Positions 26,299-38,427 of a stretch of 64,000 nt of DNA are shown here, piece after piece. This DNA comes from Watersipora subatra (taxonomy: Eukaryota; Bryozoa; Gymnolaemata; Cheilostomatida; Watersiporidae): positions 9,238,001 to 9,302,000 of the forward strand of contig NC_088708.1 in the NCBI RefSeq assembly GCF_963576615.1, read 5' to 3'. The translations under genes were made by a program, and so were the position numbers. The number at the start of each line of letters is the position of its first letter. The first letter of the stretch is position 1. The notes beneath the pieces were generated by a model, which did no database searches, was not told the origin of the DNA, and saw only the letters and a list, made by a program, of their open reading frames with translations.

Positions 26299-26410
26299 AT
26301 ACAGTGGACCCCTCACTGTACGGCATTAATTCGTTGCGATGTTGGAATCGTAAGGCGAAAATGTTGTCTAGAGGAGTATAGAAACCCATGGCAATTATTC
26401 AATTTGTTAA
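26299..26410 (+). mobile_element. TA-flanked TIR end, truncated, interrupting a YqaJ-domain gene
   Basis: TA is followed by CAGTGGACCCCTCACTGTAC, a terminus of Tc1/mariner-like type. The interrupted coding sequence on the minus strand resumes similarity to YqaJ proteins only above 26410. The right border is where that similarity begins; no opposite end is found. Confidence 0.4.
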
Positions 26411-27050
26411 CTCCCCGCTGGACTGCTATGACTCTAGATAAATCATACTCCCCAAGGAGGCCTTTTACTAGTGAAGTAGCGGCTCTTTTAGCTTTGAGGA
26501 CAGAGCCAAAGTTACTGGCAGTAAGTCGACCCCTTCTGGCCAAATGCCAAACAGGGTTTTTTCTTTGGCCCACAGTTAACTAGCTAATCCTTGCAATTTG
26601 ATGTACATCTAGTTTAGAACGGCGGATCAAGCAATCCAGCTGTTCTTGACTCCCTTTTGCTCAAAAAAACTCGCCAGAGAAAATAATTTCTTCGATGGAA
26701 GGCATGCTTGGTAGCAACAGGTGGCTCAGGACTGAGCAGCCAGCAGAGTCCTATAAACTTTCCATATTCCTTTAGATCCTCATACAGTACAGTGCAGAAC
26801 GATCGGCTTGCATAGGGTTCCTCGACAGAGCGCAGTACCTTTTTGGTAGAGGAAATAGCTCTGAAACCACTTGGTTTGACAGCGTAGTTGTAACCTTCCT
26901 TTTTGTCCACCAGCATTCGACGTCTTTTTGGCTAAGATTGTTGATGCTGTGAATAAAAAGTACAGCTGCATGGCTACATTTAAATGCTCCTCTTGGACAT
27001 TCGCATTTGGTCGATTTTATCTCTTGTTGGTCATCTAAGTAAATCTGCAA
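26411..27050 (-). pseudogene. SWIM zinc finger + YqaJ-type exonuclease domain gene, broken
   Basis: Minus-strand reading begins with a SWIM finger (CECPRGAFKCSH, the CxC-x6-CxH pattern) at about 27000. It then continues through ELFPLPKRY, and in another frame YEDLKEYGKFIGLCWLLSPE. After a decayed linker comes VWHLARRGRLTASNFGSVLK and KGLLGEYDLSRVIAVQRGV, typical of the start of a YqaJ-like viral recombinase/exonuclease domain. At least one frameshift (about 26830) and stops near 26600 break it. The catalytic part of YqaJ is absent, cut off by a transposon end. Such SWIM-YqaJ proteins are multicopy in many invertebrates, so a mobile origin is plausible but not shown. Confidence 0.7.
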
Positions 27051-27354
27051 TTTCCAATATTAAAGACAAAAGATAAATTACAACGGATCATCGAAAAGAT
27101 GTTTGAATTGGCTAAACTCGCATTGTTTGGGGTAATTTTGTGAACAAGCCAAAAGATACGCAAAATTGTTTGTATATTTTTGATCTACGAACATTGCGTC
27201 TTTTGAGAACATTGAGAAATTCCTGCCTAGACCATCTGAACTAAATACAACGACATTTTCGGATGAAACAACACAGTATGCTTCCTTAGTTGATAAATCG
27301 TAATGTTAACTCACCATGACTTAATAAACCTTCTTTTTCATACTTGCGTGGACT

Positions 27355-27387
<33 letters not shown>

Positions 27388-27390
27388 CTA
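27355..27390 (+). repeat. CTTA microsatellite
   Basis: About eight copies of CTTA (TTACTTACTTAC). Confidence 0.9.
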
Positions 27391-27589
27391 CTTCTCCTCA
27401 TAAAACTCCTTGCTGGTAATTAAATGCTTCCAGGTGATCAGAGTGAAAGTGATTTTTTCCCTATTTAATCCACTTCTTTTCGTCTGAGAAGAAAGAAAGC
27501 AGCGATGCGATAGATAGCGTGGCCATTTCGATCGAAATGCGAGTTTGTTTAGAACTGAGTTTTTCAGAGCAATGGCAACGTGATGTAAT

Positions 27590-27722
27590 CGCTTAAGGAC
27601 TCTATACTAGTTTACTCAAATTAGCCATTGGCAATGTGCCAGGCTAATGGTGGGCAACTACATTACCGGTCACGGTTTATAAGCTAATTTTTTATACCGT
27701 GCAGCGCCGGGCATTCCGCTAG
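27590..27722 (+). mobile_element. Helitron-like 3' end
   Basis: Ends CGCCGGGCATTCCGCTAG followed by T. The internal stretch TTAGCCATTGGCAATGTG is repeated at about 53060-53135 in SF3B6 intron 1, where it ends without a recognisable terminus. The left border is unknown. Confidence 0.45.
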
Positions 27723-27739
27723 TTACTGTTACACATAGA

Positions 27740-30180
27740 GCTCCATCTTTTTACACTATTTCGGAGATATACGCTGATTTCAGAGTGAGGGGGTGAGTCA
27801 TGTGGTAACTGACAATCTCAATATTGACACTCTTTCACACGACTCTTCTGACTATCTAGATCTTATTTCTTAGCATAACTTCAGAAGCTTGATGGATATT
27901 TCTATACATGGGCGATAACACACTCAAAACATGCATAGATCACAATTTAATAAATTTGAAAAAATCTGACATAGTTTGTGAAGAAATTAAAAAGACACTT
28001 CGGATAATTGGCCTGTATTTGCATGCTGCAACAATCTGTCTATAAATACAAAACACAAAATTTTCAAACGAAACTCCAAAAAACTACTTCTAACGCATTA
28101 TGAAGTTAATTTGGATTTATAAACTGGAACAACTTGTTATATTGTTACAAGGATGTTGACATTGTTATGCGAAAATTTCTGATATCATTATTGAAATATT
28201 CATTAATATTGCTCCAATGCAAAAAGTTTCGATAGGTTTATCTAAAGCGTCCAACAATACTTGGATGCTTCAAAAAGTACTTTTGGAAATAAGAAAAAAG
28301 AATAAATTGTTTAAAAACCATATAACTTACTTAATCAGCCTCAATCTACAAATAGTTTAAATTAAAGGAATAAGGTATCTGCATAAAACAAACTAACGCC
28401 ACTTATTATAATGAAGAAATAACAACTTTAAAAGACTAGAAAGATATGGAGAGTAATCAAGTGTTTAAAGACAAACTCAAAACAGTGAAAAAGCTTTTCA
28501 TAAAATGTTAACTCAAAAATCAAAGGAAATTCTTAATGAAGCTCAGATAGCATCAGAAGTTAATACATTGTTTATAAGGACAGAACCTAAGCTTGCTCAA
28601 ACTGTTCCACATCTAGCTAATACTGTAGCTGCTAAGATTGATACAGCTACATTTTCTAAATTTACATTTTCGACTATCAGTGAGTCAGCTATTCATGACA
28701 TAATTACTAAATTAAATGATGCAAAAGCTAAAAGATCACGCAATATATCAACTCGTAAAGCCAGTTCAAATTATCTTATAAATCCATTAACATATACATA
28801 CTTAAGCTATGTATAACACAGTGTGTGTTTCTTACACAACTGAAATCTGCGAAAGTGTTACCAATTTACAAACACAAATATCGGAAGCTTCTGTGTAAGA
28901 ATTATTGACCATTCTGTTTTGTCAGTATTTTATAAGATTTTCGAACGGTTGCTCATTAATAAAATTCAACATCACACTTCTGAGCAAATTATTTACACCA
29001 ACCAATATGGGTTCAGAAAATAAAGGAGCTTGAGAAGCCCTTATTAAATTTAAAAAGAACACATTTGCTTTTTTGATAAATCATTTATCTATAGTGATTT
29101 TCATTGATTTTTCTAAAGCATTTGATACTATAGATCGTGGCATATTAATTAACAAGCTCGATCAATTAAACTCTTCACCATCTTCAATAAATTTAATCAC
29201 AAATTATCTCACGAACAAATTACAATGTGTCAAAATAAATCAAACATTATTAGCCTCTTTAAAAATGGAATGCTGAGTTCCCCAGGGCTCCATGTTAGAA
29301 CCTACTCTCCCTTTTATATATTAATGATCTTGCTAAAAGCACAAATAACTTACAGGCTATATTATTCGCAAATGGCACTAATTTCTTCTATGCTTAGAAA
29401 AATTTAAACGATAGCATCTGGTCTATAAACTTTCAATCACAACTCATAAATTGTTGATGCAATATAAACAAACTTACTTTGAATGTTGACAAAACTACAT
29501 AATTATTGAAAATCCACAAAAATTTTCAATTATCCGAGCAAGTTTCTATCAATAACCAACACATAAATAGAGCAAACAGTATTAGACTTTCATAAGTTCT
29601 AATTGAAAGCTTTTTAAATTGGTCAATCCACAATGAAAGTCTGCGAAAACAACTATGATCTAGCTTAGGACTTATCTATCAGGCTTCTTCTGAGCCTCTG
29701 GATTCCTCGTTGTTGCTTTATAATACATTAATCAACAGTAAATTAGTGTTTTGCTTAGAAGTTTGTGGTAATGCAGCCAACATATATCTAAAGAAATTTC
29801 AATAGTATACAAAATTCAATGTAATACAAAAGGGTGTACAAAAGGGGCTCTTTTATCACAAAAGAGCGTCATTCCCATCAGTTTTATAATTTAAAAATTT
29901 TAGAATTTCACCCGTTCATATATTTTACAAATTTCGTATTTTTCTCTCAGCTTGCTACACTTTTAAAAGCACTACTCCTATGATTACATATGACACACGT
30001 CACTTATTGATGGATCTACCACTTCCACCTTTCTCCTCTGAATCGGGTCATAGACGGGTCGTGTTTCGGGTGTCGGCAATATGGAACTTTTTGTCAACTA
30101 ACCTCTGCGGAATAAGCAATTTTAATCACTTTAAATCAAGTCTCAAGTAACAGCTTGATTCGATTGAATAGTTGTGTATC
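27740..30180 (+). mobile_element. Decayed LINE (CR1/jockey-type reverse transcriptase)
   Basis: Order of recognisable fragments on the plus strand: an endonuclease-RT linker (LEIRKKNKLFKN near 28300), the pre-RT segment at 28505-28816 (ANTVAAK..FTFSTISESAIHDII), the RT core IVIFIDFSKAFDTIDRGILI at 29090-29150, a degraded VPQG and ADD box region at 29275-29375 where the catalytic ADD pair is already changed (FANGTN), and the C-terminal TRHLLMDLPLPPF / SAIWNFL segment at 29990-30150. Many stops and frameshifts make it non-functional. Sequence 30180-31090 holds nothing recognisable. Confidence 0.8.
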
Positions 30181-31099
30181 TTTTCCTGTAAATAAATTAA
30201 CTAGCTGCTAACCTAGCTAGCTGACTAGCTATGCTACTACGCATGTTAGTCCTCATTGCACCTACTTTTTTCTATTTTTCACTGTTATGTACTATTTTCA
30301 ATGAAATAAAACATAGAAATATTTGACCAGACACCAAATCCAGTTGTAAGACAACCACAACACAAAGTATGAAACAGAGCCAAGGCCACAGAAAAGAACA
30401 GACCATTACAAAATTACCACACCGGCGTCGTGAGCCCTTTACTATTCAGTAGATCACCAAAATTTTCTTTTCGTCGAGTGAAAGTCAGAATGGTTCCGGT
30501 GAAACCATGTTATATGTTGTTTAATCATAAACATTTTAGATTATTAGTTATTCAATCAAAGGCGCTATACCTGGTGTATTATTTGTAATCAGACATCTTA
30601 GGTTGATTGTAGTGGGAAACTAGATGCTGACCAGCCACTGAAACCATCATCGAGCAGAGCAGTTATCGGATGAATCTTAACCCTTCATAAGCCTGCTATC
30701 ATCTTTCACTTTTTTAGTTGCGATACTATTTTTTCATCATGGTTATTTCCTAGATCTTAGGGAGTCACATGTTATTAAAGTTGATAGTGTTAGTATTTAG
30801 TATCAACATAATATCTAGTTAGCATTTAATAACATGGCTCTTAAGTTTTCATTTATTTCTGTTGTAAAGCAAGTGTACTGTTGTTTATGGATTTCAAAGA
30901 ATTCCCCTGCTTCACTCCCACAACAAAACAATTGATTAATTTTGATCATCCTATATAATTATGATTAACTGCTTTGAAGGAAAGTAGCCTTCATACCTTA
31001 GCTAGCCTTTGAGAAGGCTTACTAGGAATTGATGATTCAATTTGTAAAGCTTGACCAGCTTGACTTGGTTCTTAGTGCAAGCATACATATATCAGCACT

Positions 31100-31805
31100 A
31101 AGGTGTTTAGAGCAGCAATACAAATATTGTTTATTCTCATAAACCAACACCTAGTACATAAGCAACAAAATTCTAGAATAAAGTAGAAAATAGTAACAAG
31201 TAATACAAGTGTAATAGCATAAAATATGCCCTTACACATATTATACTTGTGTTCTAATATTAATTACTATATTTGCAGTGAGCTTATTATGTTGGTCTGG
31301 TTGTAGGAATAATTATATTTTATCCAACACAGAGCAGCATTTATATTTCACTGGTAACAGAAAGTTTAAATACCATAAACAGTAATGTGACATCATGTAT
31401 GAAACATTATCTAGTAATAACCATGATTCACCTGCATAGGGAAGGTATGCTATTATGTGTGGCGTTCAAGGAACTTACTCACTGGAACACTGCACTAACA
31501 TCATTGATTAGTAATTATTGTGTTCTCGCTTTATTCTGACTATGCTAAGTGTTTATGATTGATTACTCAAAGGCAAGCCGCCTTGTTTTGTTATGGCTGC
31601 TAAAAGTTGAGAGTTCAATTTATAAAACATGACCCGGATCTTTAGTGTAAATCTAACTATGGTATTTCTCAGATGTTTGATGTAGCAATAGAAATATTCT
31701 TTATTCTCAAAATCAAAAGCTAATACAAATTCATATGTACATAAGTAGCAAAATTCTAGAATAAAGATAGTAACAAGTAGTGAAAGCTAAGTAATATAAA
31801 ATATA
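31100..31805. repeat. Two diverged direct copies (31100-31215 and 31680-31805)
   Basis: Both contain ATTCTAGAATAAAG, TAGTAACAAGTA and TTTATTCTCA in the same order, about 580 bp apart. The sequence between them has no recognisable gene. This may be an old tandem duplication upstream of the piggyBac remnant. Confidence 0.55.
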
Positions 31806-32142
31806 TCTTAAGCAAACGACCGTACCCATTCTTCAAACTCAGTCTAGTTTGTCTACAAGGCTTCAATGTAAAAAGAAGATGAACTACTATAATTGTTCTT
31901 TTCTATAGGCATTTGATTAGCCTTAGGGTAGATGTAGAAGTATTCAGGGTGGTGTCTATGTTACTGAAGTTCGTCATTGATGGAACACTACCTTTGGTAC
32001 GTCATCAAAAGAACGCTAATCTAGCGGGTGAATGCCATAGTTATGTAATAATGCTTTTGTTGCCGCTTGTGTACATCAGGAAAAGTCTCCAGATTAAGGA
32101 GATGGTATATTCCTGAAAATAATGTGCATCTTGTATTTGTCC

Positions 32143-32410
32143 TAATTGTTAGCTGCAGTAGATTAATTTGTTTTCAAATTTTACTGAATATTTACCCTGA
32201 AAAGCTACTAAAACACTATTTTTGTTCTTGACTGTGTGAGAAGTTTGAAAGCAAATATGTTACTTTGTAGTTTGTTACTAATTGTTAGCTACAGGAGACT
32301 AATTTTTTTTTCAAATTTTACTGAATCTTTACCCTGAAAAACTACTAAAACACCATTTTTGTTCTCGGCTGTGTGAGAAGTTTAAAGCAAATATGTTACT
32401 TTTTAGTTTT
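32143..32410 (+). repeat. Tandem duplication, unit about 130 bp
   Basis: Two adjacent copies share TTTTACTGAAT, TTTACCCTGAAAA, CTACTAAAACAC and GAGAAGTTT in order. It lies immediately before the piggyBac transposase remnant. Confidence 0.8.
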
Positions 32411-32439
32411 AACTCATTACCGATTATATTTGCTACGTG

Positions 32440-34340
32440 TAGGTGAAGAACGTCCAGGGGTTGTGAGTGATGATGCCATTGATGATGTGCCTAGAGCTTA
32501 AACACCAATATCTGATGATAGTGACCTGGATGCTAATTACGACCAACAAGATGCCGACAATCAAGCAAGCACCGAATCTGATCACCACAGTATCACACAA
32601 TTCTGTTGGTATTGGCATCCACGCTTCTAAATAGCTGAGGTTTTTGGTAATACCTGGTAGTGCAAGTAATGATATTTGTTGAACAATGGTATCTATCTAT
32701 TCATCTGGAACAATCTATTCATTGAAGTTGATTCTGACAACTACCTTGTAAACAGGTGAAGGCATAGATATATAATCCTTATATCTATGTTTATATATCT
32801 ATGGGTGAAGGTGATATGCTACCTGGTAGACGTATTGCTCAGGGTAGACAGCAAGGTGCTCATGGTAGGCAGAGAGGTGATCGTGGTGTGCGGAGGGGTG
32901 ATTGTGGTAGGATGGGTACCAGAGGGAGAGGAAATGGTGGTGGCGAAGATGTGCCTAATCACCACAGCCAACCAGGTAATCAATGTTGTATCGGTAACGT
33001 TTTCGTTTGATTTTTTTGTTTTGCAGTCACTTTCGATAAACTAGAAGATGTGTGTAGATTTTCTTTACTCCATGTAGTCGTTTTCACTAGGTAGAATGGA
33101 AGAAGAATACACCGCAGCAGAACCAAAGAATTCCATTTACAGGAGCTCCAGGTGTAAAAGTGAGCTTAGTAGCGAATCCATCAGCTCTTGATTGCTATCA
33201 GTTATTTATGGATGATGGAATTATGGACATGATATTGATAATTTGAGAGAAACAAACAGGTATGGCAGTGAGAAAATCACCAACTGGAAAGCAATAACTA
33301 AGAATGACTTGCATTACGTATTCGTTCTGGTTATGCTCACAGGGATAATAAGAAAACCAACCCTAAAATCATTTATTTTTCAAACAGTACTTTCCCAAAA
33401 AGAGAGCGCGTTTTAGTCTCAAAGGCTATGTTTTTGCTGAGAGTAAGACAATCTACGTTTGTAAATACATTGTATTCGCTTTATGGTGGCAAAGACAGAG
33501 AGAACTCCAACATGAATCAGGGTGTAGCGCACAGAGTTGTTTTTGACACGATGCAGAATATGCTGAACCAAGGTCATATACTGGTCATGGACAATTGGTG
33601 TTCCAGCCCCGATCTAATGAAAGAGTTGTACAAGCGAGGAGCGTATGCCTACGGAACATTGCGTTCTAATAGAAAGTCTATAAAAAAAGAGCCTAGTCAA
33701 CTTCTGAATAAAGGCGAGTCGTAGTACTCATTTGTCCACCAGTTCTGACTGGATGCTGGGTTGACAGAAATTACATTTTGTTTCGCTCAAACTATCACAA
33801 CCATTTCGAGCTCAATGAATTGGAGCGCCAAACGCAGAATGACCAACCAATCAGGAAGCCTGCTCCAATACTAGAGTACAACAATTGCATGGGTAGAGTT
33901 GACTTGGCTGACCAGATAATCAAATACTGCCAAACAGAAAGGTCAATCAAGTCGTACAAGAAACTCTTTTTCCACCTTGTTGACATTTCTATTCACAATT
34001 CGCTCGTAGTAAATCGCATAGTACAACAAGGCAGTCACAGCTTGAAATATAGTCTGGATGTGCTCGATCAACTACTATTTAGGACAGCTTCAGATAATGA
34101 CTGTACATAGTGGTGAAGCTGGAAGACCCCATTCAATTGGCTTGGACTTAGCAAGGTTAAACACTACAAATAATTACATGTATCCTTCCTTGAACCAAAC
34201 TTCTGACCAGACTGGGAGGATAAAGTGTAGATGTCGAGTGTGGAACAGTGCCAACACAAATCGGTCGGAGGTAATGAACAGAACGGGAATTGAAACCGAA
34301 TATTGTTGCGCAATGTTGCGGACATTATTTTGTGTTTAAC
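32440..34340 (+). pseudogene. piggyBac-family transposase, decayed
   Basis: Fragments in order: an acidic N-terminus (SDDSDLDANYDQQDADNQ, 32505-32560), an RG-rich stretch, RIPFTGAPGVKV and LFMDDGIMDMI (33120-33230), NRYGSEKITNWK (out of frame), NQGVAHRVVFDTM, ILVMDNWCSSPDL and KELYKRGAYAYGTLRSNRK (33500-33680), then NNCMGRVDLADQII (33880-33920) and a decayed Cys-rich tail near 34220-34310. The second and third catalytic Asp (in VMDNW and GRVDLADQ) are visible. The segment that should hold the first is deleted around 33370-33430. Several stops and shifts are present (stops at 33721 and upstream). It is a clear piggyBac relative and cannot make an active protein. Confidence 0.85.
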
Positions 34341-34648
34341 TCCTTGTTTTAGGTGGTGACATCCTGAGCGAAACTTTTAAAAGAATTCTTTTATAAATAT
34401 ATATACCGTAAAACCTCTTAGTGAATGCCATGACGCTTCATTTTTCAACCTCTCCTCTATGGTGGAGGCGTTCAAATAGAGGCTGGCCTTGTATTTCTCA
34501 AATGGCTCCTCAGAATTTTCGGAAGATAAATTAAGACCTATTACAGGCGAAGAGGTTGTCGCCTATATTTTGCTCTTTTTCTGGTGGAAAAATATTAACA
34601 TTTTGAATGCAATATATCTGCTAAATATATCTTGCAAGTCACCTTTAA

Positions 34649-35509
34649 AGGTTGACTTGCAACAAAATTCACATTACAGTTATTTGGTATCAAAAGATTC
34701 ACCATGTCTTACTCTGTTGTGTTGTAGGTGCCAAATGTGTGGAAAAGCGATTACAAGCTCTTAAAAGCTCAAAAACGAGAACCCGCCGTAGATTGGAATC
34801 TCTTTATTTCGATGCCGTAGCCATGAAATTTTGTTATTGTCTTGTCACGTATGTTCTCACATGAATTGAAAAGCCAATAAAAAGCTCAATATAAAACTTA
34901 TCGTAGCACTAGTTTATGACAAACACTTCGGGTTTTACCGAAGACCCCGTATCAAATATAGATGCTCGCTACTTTACAGTTTTGTTTCGGTTTAATCTAA
35001 TCGGCAAGTCATAATCTGATCATGTGACCCAATACTTCGCAAATAATTTTTGCAGCACTTTTCGATTATCACAAGTGACCAACAGGCTCGTTGTGATTAT
35101 CAGACAATGATATGTACTCCTTCGAGGTAAGGCTAAAAAATTAAATGAATTTTTACGGCAAGTTATAAGATATCACTGCTCAAAGTAACAGCATTTACAA
35201 TGACGATAAAATAGACGCGAAAGAACAATAGACATGGTTTTATTGAATGCGTGAAGTATATTTGTGAAAATATTTCGACGAATAAGGTTGCATGAAAGTG
35301 TAAACAGAAACCATCTCCCACAACTACGTCACATTTGAGCCATTTTGGAAAAATAATCCAAACTACTGCGATTAACTGTTCATTTTTTAGCTTTTAAGAG
35401 GTTGTAATCACATTCCCACATATTTGGCACCTACAACACCACAGAGTAAGACATGGTGAATCTTTTGATATCAAATAACTGTAATGTGAATTTTGTTGCA
35501 AGTTAACCA
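34649..35509. mobile_element. TTAA-flanked TIR element (MITE), copy 2, nested
   Basis: Starts AGGTTGACTTGCAAC after TTAA and ends GTTGCAAGTTAACCA before TTAA. Removing it and one TTAA restores TCACCTTTAACTTGTC, which matches TCACCTCCAACTTGTC in the uninterrupted relative at about 60150. This shows the target duplication directly. Confidence 0.9.
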
Positions 35510-35642
35510 TTAACTTGTCAAAGATTTATACCAGTTGATATCTATTGGTTGCAATTGACCTGCGATGATATTATAGCCTGTGTCCTTCTTTTCAATTTGT
35601 TTAAATTTTCAAATTTGAAAACATACTTTTATTTTATATCTA

Positions 35643-36780
35643 CAGTCAAACATGGATAACTCGGCCACGGATAGCTCGAAAACATGGTTAATTCGAACGG
35701 TTTCTTTGGTCCGTTCCCACGTAATGATAAATTGCTATGGATAACTCGAACTCAACACTGTTAATTCGAACTGTTTTTTTGCCCAACGGCTACCGAAACG
35801 GTTGTTATCGCTTTAGAAAATCACTTTATTCAAAGCCATAGAGATAAACCTCATCTTTTCGTAATTCATAAGCGTTGTTATTATCACCATCGGCAAAATA
35901 ATTTTGTCAACGACTTTTCTAAAGGTTTGGTCAAATTTGATTTATACGGCTATACGATTAATAGCACGGGCTTGCCGGGTCACGCGCGCAAGGATTTTCG
36001 CCACGCACATACAAAACAAAAACAGCATGTTGTTTTGTATGTGCGTGGCGAAAATCCTTGAGTGCGTGACCCGGCTAGCCCGTGACGAATAGTTTTCCGA
36101 CGTTCATTCCGTGTTGAATCAACGTCGGAATGTTGAATGTTTAAAACGTCTTAAAATTGTTTTTATTAAACGTATACGTTGTCTTAGCTAAAAAAAACTA
36201 TTCATCGTTTGACCTAAACACAGAATACGTGTGTACATTCAATAAGTATTCATTCAAAAAGCGTGAGTGATATACAATGTACCGTTAAACCTTTTAATTG
36301 AACTGCCTCGGAGTGTTGCTCTTAACGAATCCCAGGTAAAGTAAGGGATTTTTCTTTGGTAACTTTTTCTTGAAGTTGCATAAACTTCAAGAAAAATCGA
36401 CAAAATTGATCGTGGGTAAAACGCTCAAAAGAAAAAGATGTCTTTTCTTTTGAGCATTTCAACAACGATCAAGTTTTGCCAATGTCAATCTAAAAAAACG
36501 TCCTGGCAATAACATCACCTCAAACAACAAACCAATCTCAAGTGATAGAAAAATCTCTATACTTTTTAATAAAAACGTTTTAAACTTTACATTAGAAGCA
36601 TTTAATTTGAAACAAGCCATTTGTGCTTTTGATTTATATTATAGTTTGCATATGTACATGTATCTACTAATAAATAAGTAAATACATGGACTTGTGACAG
36701 TGCTCTGATAACTTGAACGCTCTGATAATTCGAACACTTTTGCTCGGTCCCGTGAAGTTCGAGTTATCCATGTTTGACTG
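35643..36780. mobile_element. TA-flanked TIR element family 2, copy 1, nested
   Basis: Ends CAGTCAAACATGGATAACTC and its complement, with TA on both sides, as for pogo/Tigger or Tc1/mariner elements. The interior is packed with inverted repeats: a nearly perfect palindrome of about 100 bp at 35980-36080 (GGATTTTCGCCACGCACAT) and hairpins at 36360-36480 (GCTCAAAAGAAAA). There is no transposase. Confidence 0.85.
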
Positions 36781-36922
36781 TATATTTAAAATTGTTGAAT
36801 AAAAGCTCATTGCACTCACTGACATGTTTGCAGCCAAAACTAGCATTTTATGTGCAATAGAAGTTGCGTTATGAGCATCGATACATCGGAAGCTGCGTTA
36901 AGATAGCTGCGAGACTGCTATT

Positions 36923-38427
36923 CCCACGACCACACGAGCGGAGCGGAAGTGTGGGAGTTTTTATGATAAATGCATGTGCACACAACTTACGAAAATTATT
37001 CATCAACAATGAGACGAGCCCTCGTCAAGAAATTTCATCAACAAATTTAAGCATCGGAATGTAAAGTCGTTAAAGTATAATAACGATACAAAACACATTT
37101 AAACCTATTTAAATATGTTACCAAGTCTTTGTAAACCTTCGATAATATCTTAAAACTTACCCATCTGATCGGATTATACCTAAATAGACAGATTAATTTG
37201 GACGAAAAATGCTACAAAACGCTTGAAAAGCTCGGTTTAATAAAAGTTAAGACCGAAAATTGAAACGCCAATAAAGCCGTGTGACAGATAGTAGAACTAT
37301 TTAGCAGTGCGCACTTCACGAGAAAACCGTGCTCATTTCATCAGTCTATGGCATTTTTTACTTGTAATCGAATTTATTCGAAGGTTTCTGTAATAAACGT
37401 AGACCGTTTGAGGCGTAGACCGATTTACAGGTACGAAATTGTGGTACACAGTTTATCAGCCTGTGTTTTTTGTCCAATCACCGAAGGTTTCATTATTTGA
37501 AACGTTAGCCGAAATTCTTTACAACTTATGTACAAGCTAGGGCCGAACTACAACGCCCCTTCATGATGAGAACATTTTTTATTTTGCTACAGTTTTATAC
37601 GCGTGAATGCTCCTACTCGCTTTCTGTGAAAGATCGCTTATCAAAACCACTCTACATTCAACGCAACCAACTTTCAAACTGTGTATAGTACACAGTAGCT
37701 TGCCATTTTATTTCTAATTGTGCATTTCAGAGTTATAATAAACATATTTCTTTATTGTTGTTGAATTACATACATTACAGTAAATTAGGCCTACAGCTTT
37801 ATAACACTTTTATAACAGCTTTTATTTTGCTGCAGTTTGCAGAAATCTTCCAGACGCTTGAACGCTCATAGGTTTTCTATTATTGCTGTATTACTATATT
37901 AACAATATTGGTTATTTTAATAATATCAGTGCATTTTACTTATAATATTGGCCAACATTGCATTTCTCCTATTGCAAGGGAGAGATATAAACTTGTAATA
38001 TTTTCCTTTCATTGTTGTTGTTTGTCATGACCAAACACTTTTTAAATAAATTTTCTAAAAACCTATATAAATACCACAACCTCTCGATATTGCTACCTAT
38101 GACGTTTTGAAATGTAAACAAAATTGTGTATTGGTTTTCTATTATTACTGTATTAATAAAATTGATTATTCTAAGAATATCAGTGCATTTTACTTCTAAT
38201 ATTGGCCAATATTGCATTTCTCCTATTGCAGGGGGAAAATATAAACATATTTTCCATTCATTATTGCTGTTTGTTGTATATAATAACACCCACACCCAGT
38301 ACATTACAGCTACCATTGCAGTTATCCTATTGCACTGCAGAGCCATTTGATTGCTAATATTGCATTTCTCAACCATCAGTACCCTTTCTTTTTTGCCAAT
38401 ATCTCTGGCCATCTCTTTGGTCGTGGG
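36923..38427. mobile_element. Nested insertion with CCCACGACC ends, class unclear
   Basis: The borders are set by where the host element's alignment breaks. The ends are CCCACGACC and GGTCGTGGG. No convincing target duplication was seen. A block of about 130 bp (AATATCAGTGCATTTTACTT, ATTGCATTTCTCCTATTGCA) is duplicated at 37910-38010 and 38170-38275. No known protein was found. Confidence 0.5.

Noticed and set aside
32440-34340. Domesticated piggyBac-derived gene
   Set aside because: Internal stops, frameshifts and loss of the region of the first catalytic Asp show decay rather than preservation.
37969-38412. Minus-strand 147-aa open frame
   Set aside because: Lies wholly in a nested transposon insertion and spans its internal duplication; no family resemblance.
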